From the NCBI GenBank assembly GCA_016648135.1, contig JADDOH010010106.1, forward strand, positions 1 to 64,000: 64,000 nt of DNA, given 5' to 3'. The translations under genes and the position numbers were made by a program. The stretch is from Agrypnia vestita. Taxonomy: Eukaryota > Arthropoda > Insecta > Trichoptera > Phryganeidae. Position 1 is the first letter of the stretch, and each line of letters opens with the position of its first letter. The notes beneath the pieces were generated by a model. The model did not search any database. It saw nothing but the letters and a program-made list of their open reading frames with translations, and had not been told where the DNA came from. Below, piece after piece: positions 61,201 through 64,000 of the stretch.

Positions 61201-61528
61201 GCCATAGATGCCCATATAATAAAACATGAAACCCTAGAAAATTAATGTTCGATGTTTGAATAATCATTTACCATAGATCATAAAAAATATCCGGTAGGGA
61301 AAAGGCCAATTTTGTGTTAAAAATGGAAATAAGTCTAGATGACTTATCCGGTAGGGAAAAGGAACATTTTTTGTTAAAAACGGAAATAAGTCTGGATGAC
61401 GTATCCGGTGGGAAAAGGCCCAATGATATTTTCTTAGGTAATGTGGGGCATACATTATATTGCACGGGGCGCGGCGCAGAGCAGCGCGCCGCGCGCGCCG
61501 GCGTAATGCAGGATCGTATAGTCGACAT
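52248..61528 (-). CDS. Fum1: Fumarate hydratase, class II (mitochondrial), 10 exons
   Basis: Reversible hydration of fumarate to malate in the TCA cycle; homotetramer. Minus-strand exons: 61454-61528 (proposed), 60202-60339, 59625-59706, 57546-57664, 56843-57075, 56172-56377, 54399-54602, 53381-53542, 52540-52670, 52248-52379; 1482 bp, 493 aa, all phases join. Active-site blocks are intact: [10 protein letters not shown] (126-135), HPND (159-162), SSND (169-172), GRTHTQD with H218, and the fumarate-lyase signature GSSIMPGKVN (347-356), split by the exon 7/8 junction. The C-terminus is RPEDMLGPK. The conserved core begins in exon 2 ([20 protein letters not shown]). Exon 4 uses the donor GTTATC, weak but required by the conserved [10 protein letters not shown] junction. 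Core identity is certain; only the targeting exon is tentative. Confidence 0.95.
53751..53863. repeat. Uninterrupted copy of the Helitron target repeat
   Basis: This stretch (AACATGTTGAT, GGTGGAAACAAAGTGTATTC, then TTATTAATTATATTAATAATG and CTACAAAATCATTTT) matches the left flank of the 3.5-kb Helitron (9870-9935) joined to its right flank (13436-13493). The match runs through the junction with only a few base changes. Repeat class unknown; it may be the 3' part of a retroelement. Confidence 0.8.
55554..55670. repeat. Tandem duplication, period about 54 bp
   Basis: TTTTGTATGTATGTATTACC and the following ATTAATGTAAA..AAAC..AATTGTTACTTAGAA occur twice in a row; the second copy has a small insertion. 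In a fumarase intron. Confidence 0.8.
55809..55946. repeat. Foldback MITE in a fumarase intron
   Basis: Left arm GGCCCGAATACAGAGTCGAT onward to AAAGGTTAAAGTAC; right arm GTACCTTAACCT... to GTATTCAGGCC. About 50 bp per arm, several mismatches, 40-nt centre. Confidence 0.7.
56430..56660. repeat. Repeat-family fragment
   Basis: Contains GTTTGCATTTTTTTTCAATA, AAACGTTGGACTATCA and CTACAGTAACTTATAT, matching the left arm of the hairpin at 34166-34728. In a fumarase intron. Confidence 0.65.
57446..57509. repeat. Hairpin of about 28 bp arms
   Basis: GCGCATTGTT..GGTTGGTGTTTA pairs with TAAACACCAACACC..AACAATGTGCGC with two or three mismatches and a 6-nt loop. In a fumarase intron. Confidence 0.75.
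57710..58843. other. Intronic AT-rich stretch, nothing recognised
   Basis: Fumarase intron 3 material with no exon, RNA gene or bounded transposon that I can identify. Confidence 0.4.
58844..59060 (+). pseudogene. GIY-YIG endonuclease tail of a Penelope-like element, second copy
   Basis: Reads VRVREHLRC, then after a frame change [19 protein letters not shown] and [14 protein letters not shown] before a stop. Same order of words as 7863-8120, so both come from one family. The downstream piece 'GTCCTGATGAAGATACAG' (about 59150) looks like the usual 3' leader-out of such elements. Confidence 0.5.
61287..61420. repeat. Minisatellite, unit about 58 bp, just over two copies
   Basis: TATCCGGTAGGGAAAAGG starts the unit at about 61287 and 61346, and TATCCGGTGGGAAAAGG starts a partial third at about 61400. 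The body GGAAATAAGTCTAGATGAC / GGAAATAAGTCTGGATGAC repeats between them. Downstream of the fumarase exon 1 donor, in intron 1. Confidence 0.85.
61454..61528 (-). CDS. Fum1: Proposed fumarase exon 1, mitochondrial targeting sequence
   Basis: 25 codons reading [20 protein letters not shown] and on to QYN, then a GTATGC donor that joins exon 2 in phase 0. The peptide is rich in Arg, Ala and Ser and has no acidic residue, as mitochondrial presequences do. The DNA is strongly CpG-rich in an AT-rich setting, as around a promoter. An upstream in-frame ATG at 61570 would add 14 residues. Doubt remains because it sits inside a foldback repeat; a different first exon could lie farther right. Confidence 0.5.
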
Positions 61529-61603
61529 GTTTGATAAACTTATGATGTTATGATAAATGAGATTTGTCAATTTCTATGAATAAAACAGCAAAAACATATA
61601 TTT

Positions 61604-61852
61604 TAACCGTTTAAGTGCTAAGCAGCGCTATCGCTCTTCTTCTGCATCCTCTCTAAAATTGCGTGAAGCGTGACGGCGCTGCTCACATCAGTGTGTCTTC
61701 GCGCGCGAGTTAGATAGGCAAAAAAATATAAACTTGCCGAGTGTCCGCGAAGTTTATATTTTATGAAATTCATAGTTTGTGTGCAGCTATGATTTTTCCT
61801 ATTGTACCAATAGAAATTAAAGAAAATGGCTCAGCACTAAAACGGTTATACA
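61604..61852. mobile_element. Small inverted-end element next to the fumarase exon 1
   Basis: AACCGTTTAAGTGCTAAGC at the left and GGCTCAGCACTAAAACGGTT at the right are imperfect reverse complements; the right end abuts the right arm of the surrounding foldback. About 249 bp, no protein. The interior also holds a hairpin, TATAAACTT..AAGTTTATA, at about 61728-61759. Confidence 0.6.
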
Positions 61853-62559
61853 TGCATCTATGGCGTGAATTGTCAAAATTTATCATTTTTAAACTTGAAA
61901 TAACTTTTTGAAATGCTTTTAAGCCAGCAAGCGGGAAAATTTGACTTCATTTATGTAATCAGGACCTTTTATTACACCAGGAACAATTTTTCTTCCATCA
62001 AAATTCAGGTACGTTTGTATTCTGGACTATAGCCCAATAATTATTTTCAACCCAGAATTTTTTTATAATCATAAGCTGATGAAGTAGTATGGAATAAAAT
62101 GAGACTAAAAATGTATTACTACGTACATTAATTGCAGATAAACATTTGGAAGAGGTCATAATGCGCAATATTAGTTTTAGTACACCCCAAAATAATCGTT
62201 TTTCACTATTAATGACAATGTAAAAGTCAATGTTAAATCTGCCAAATTTGTTTCATGAAAATTCCAATATAATTCAAAAATAGTACCTAATAACATGAAT
62301 GTTAAAAGGATAATAATTTATGATTGAAAGTACATACATATTTGAAATTTGAATGGAAAAGTTGGTAGTACAATTAAATAAAAAAGATCAGGTTTTAAAG
62401 ACAGCAAGTAAAAAAAATATAAATAATTTGAAAAATGAAAAAAAAATATTTTCAATGGTTTCAACTTCACGAAAATAAATATAGGAATAGCAAAAAAGGG
62501 AAAATGGGATGTCTTCGGTTACCACAGTGTCCGCCAGGTAGGTCCCTAAGCAGCTCACC

Positions 62560-62880
62560 GATAAACGACCACCCTACTCAGTGAATTCAACAGCCCAGAC
62601 GTCGCCCCCAGCGACTACCACTTGTTTCCCGCTCTCAAAAAACAACCTCGGGGATAGAAATTCAAGTCAGACGAGGAAATGCAAGAAACACTCGTCAGTT
62701 GGCTTCGCGACGCGGCGGGAGAGAGCATTAAAAAGCTGGTTACCAGGATGCAAAAAGTGATTGATCTTCAAGGCGACTTTGTAGAAAAATAGCTAAATGT
62801 TCAACCTTTCCAACGATGTACACAAAGTTGTGAATAAATTTGATTTTCTATGAAAAAAAAATAGGAGACCTTATTTTTCA
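62560..62880 (+). pseudogene. Mariner-like transposase C-terminus with 3' end
   Basis: Frame-shifted plus-strand reading: DVAPSDYHLFPALKKQPRG, a stop, then KFKSDEEMQETLVSWLRDAA, SIKKLVTRMQKVI and GDFVEK before TAG at 62790. This is the third-Asp region and tail of a mariner-family transposase, different from the copies at 20365 and 25317. The likely terminal sequence GGAGACCTTATTTTTCAATA follows about 65 bp later. Confidence 0.65.
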
Positions 62881-64000
62881 ATACGTCCTCGTATAAGGCA
62901 GATGAATAAAATTATATATTTCTCAGTGGTTTTACCACAACAATAAATGTGTAGCTGAAATAGTCATTTACAGCAATATTTTACTAATAATTTTTGATCA
63001 TATTGTCAAATAAATAACGAAACATTTTAACCATCTCTTTCTTCTAACTTGTTACTTATCAAGGCAAAACTCTAATTTTATTTATTTTTTACATGCTTTT
63101 ATTTAGCTTTACTAGCCCGTCAGCGAGAAATCTTGTAATCAATATTTAATCCACTTCCTGACCAACAATCGCCATGGAATTTGGCAGAGACATATTCCTG
63201 ATGACAATATTTATAATATATAATATTCTCATGTTTGTGATTTTATCGATCGCTCTTAGTACTGATGTTGTTCATTTGGGTCATTTTTTTATAAAAGCAT
63301 GTTTTTTTTTAAAATATAATATTATTTAAATTTTATTGAAAAATGTCAATATATCTAACTAAACCTAAAATAGGTTGACTTTTCATATTCAATAAATTAT
63401 GGATCTGCAATACTCATATATTCATTACTAAACTCAGGGAAGTAAACTTAATTTATAAATTCATAAAAATTATTAATTTGAGAAAACTAACAAACTTTGT
63501 ATGAACCGCACTGATTTGATTGATCAGTGTGGTTTATGCAAAGTTTGTTAGTTTTCGCAAATTAATAATTATTTTCAACCACAAAGTTAACGCTATAAAC
63601 ATAAAAATCATAAAAACATTTTGAAAATATTGTTTAGGAATTATAACAATCAGACTCAATGTAAACAATGAGTCAAATCAAGAAAATACGAAGAAAAAAA
63701 AAATGCTTATGGTTAATTGTAAGATGTTTATGTAAAAAACTATATTTTTCTTTTTTTGTTCTTTTTACAACAGTTAATACAATTCAACATTTAAAATAAG
63801 GGAACAATTTATTCTACTATCTCTATGAGAGTCAGAGACTTGTGTATAGATCGCAGGTGTAAAGTTATAAATATGCATTAATTTAAGCAGTACAAAATAG
63901 AAAATTGAATGATTATATAATCAAGAAATATTATATTAGTAAGAAGTAGTAGTAAGTATAGCCTTTAATTCTGTTTTCATTTGATGATATCATATCATGA
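62881..64000. other. AT-rich stretch to window end; one hairpin
   Basis: No exon recognised. 63467-63569 is a hairpin: AACTAACAAACTTTG..ACCGCACTGAT pairs with ATCAGTGTGGT..CAAAGTTTGTTAGTT, arms about 48 bp with few mismatches. 63850-63942 repeats the sequence at 27655-27760. Confidence 0.5.

Larger units (their letters stand above)
61032..62041. repeat. 1-kb foldback structure around the fumarase first exon
   Basis: Left arm about 61032-61215, right arm about 61853-62041. Paired landmarks include AATACAAACGTAC / GTACGTTTGTATT, CCTGATTACATAAATGAAGT / ACTTCATTTATGTAATCAGG and TTCACGCCATAGATG / CATCTATGGCGTGAA. Arms of about 185 bp with scattered mismatches enclose about 640 bp that include a minisatellite, the CpG-rich candidate exon and a second small inverted-end element. 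Confidence 0.8.

Overview
This is an AT-rich nuclear window from an animal, almost certainly an insect. It has spliced genes with GT-AG introns, very many degraded transposons and no bacterial-style operons. The order of insect cannot be fixed from the sequence alone.

Four host genes are supported. (1) On the minus strand, a USF-type bHLH-leucine-zipper transcription factor (7 exons, 22901 down to 6745, 258 aa). (2) On the minus strand, the signal recognition particle receptor alpha subunit (10 exons, 39155 down to 26980, 623 aa). (3) On the plus strand, an apparently intronless RUNDC1-like coding region (44519-46240, 573 aa). (4) On the minus strand, a class II fumarate hydratase (10 exons, 61528 down to 52248, 493 aa if the proposed first exon is right). 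For the three spliced genes all exon phases join and the total lengths divide by three. The genes share no pathway: transcription control, protein targeting to the ER, a RUN-domain adaptor and the TCA cycle.

The rest is mostly mobile DNA. The 9.3-kb last intron of the USF gene holds a 3.5-kb Helitron with both ends readable and its Rep-nuclease region missing. Next to it is a TTAA-flanked DNA transposon carrying a Mutator-like transposase tail and a nested LINE fragment. Another USF intron holds a near-intact mariner of 1286 bp with one internal stop. The SRP receptor introns hold a pogo/Tigger remnant, a 560-bp hairpin element, LINE tails and foldback MITEs. Between the receptor and RUNDC1 lie two head-to-tail short Helitrons and a 2.1-kb inverted-repeat element with arms of about 550 bp. 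The fumarase introns carry foldback elements, and its candidate first exon lies inside a 1-kb foldback structure.

The most informative observation is that a second copy of the repeat that the 3.5-kb Helitron entered, without the insertion, is also in the window (53751-53863), so the Helitron borders can be set by comparison. No unmistakably new molecular system was found. The strongest candidates for novelty are the palindrome-rich Helitron 3' end, the tandem Helitron pair, the giant foldback element and the fumarase first exon nested in a foldback.
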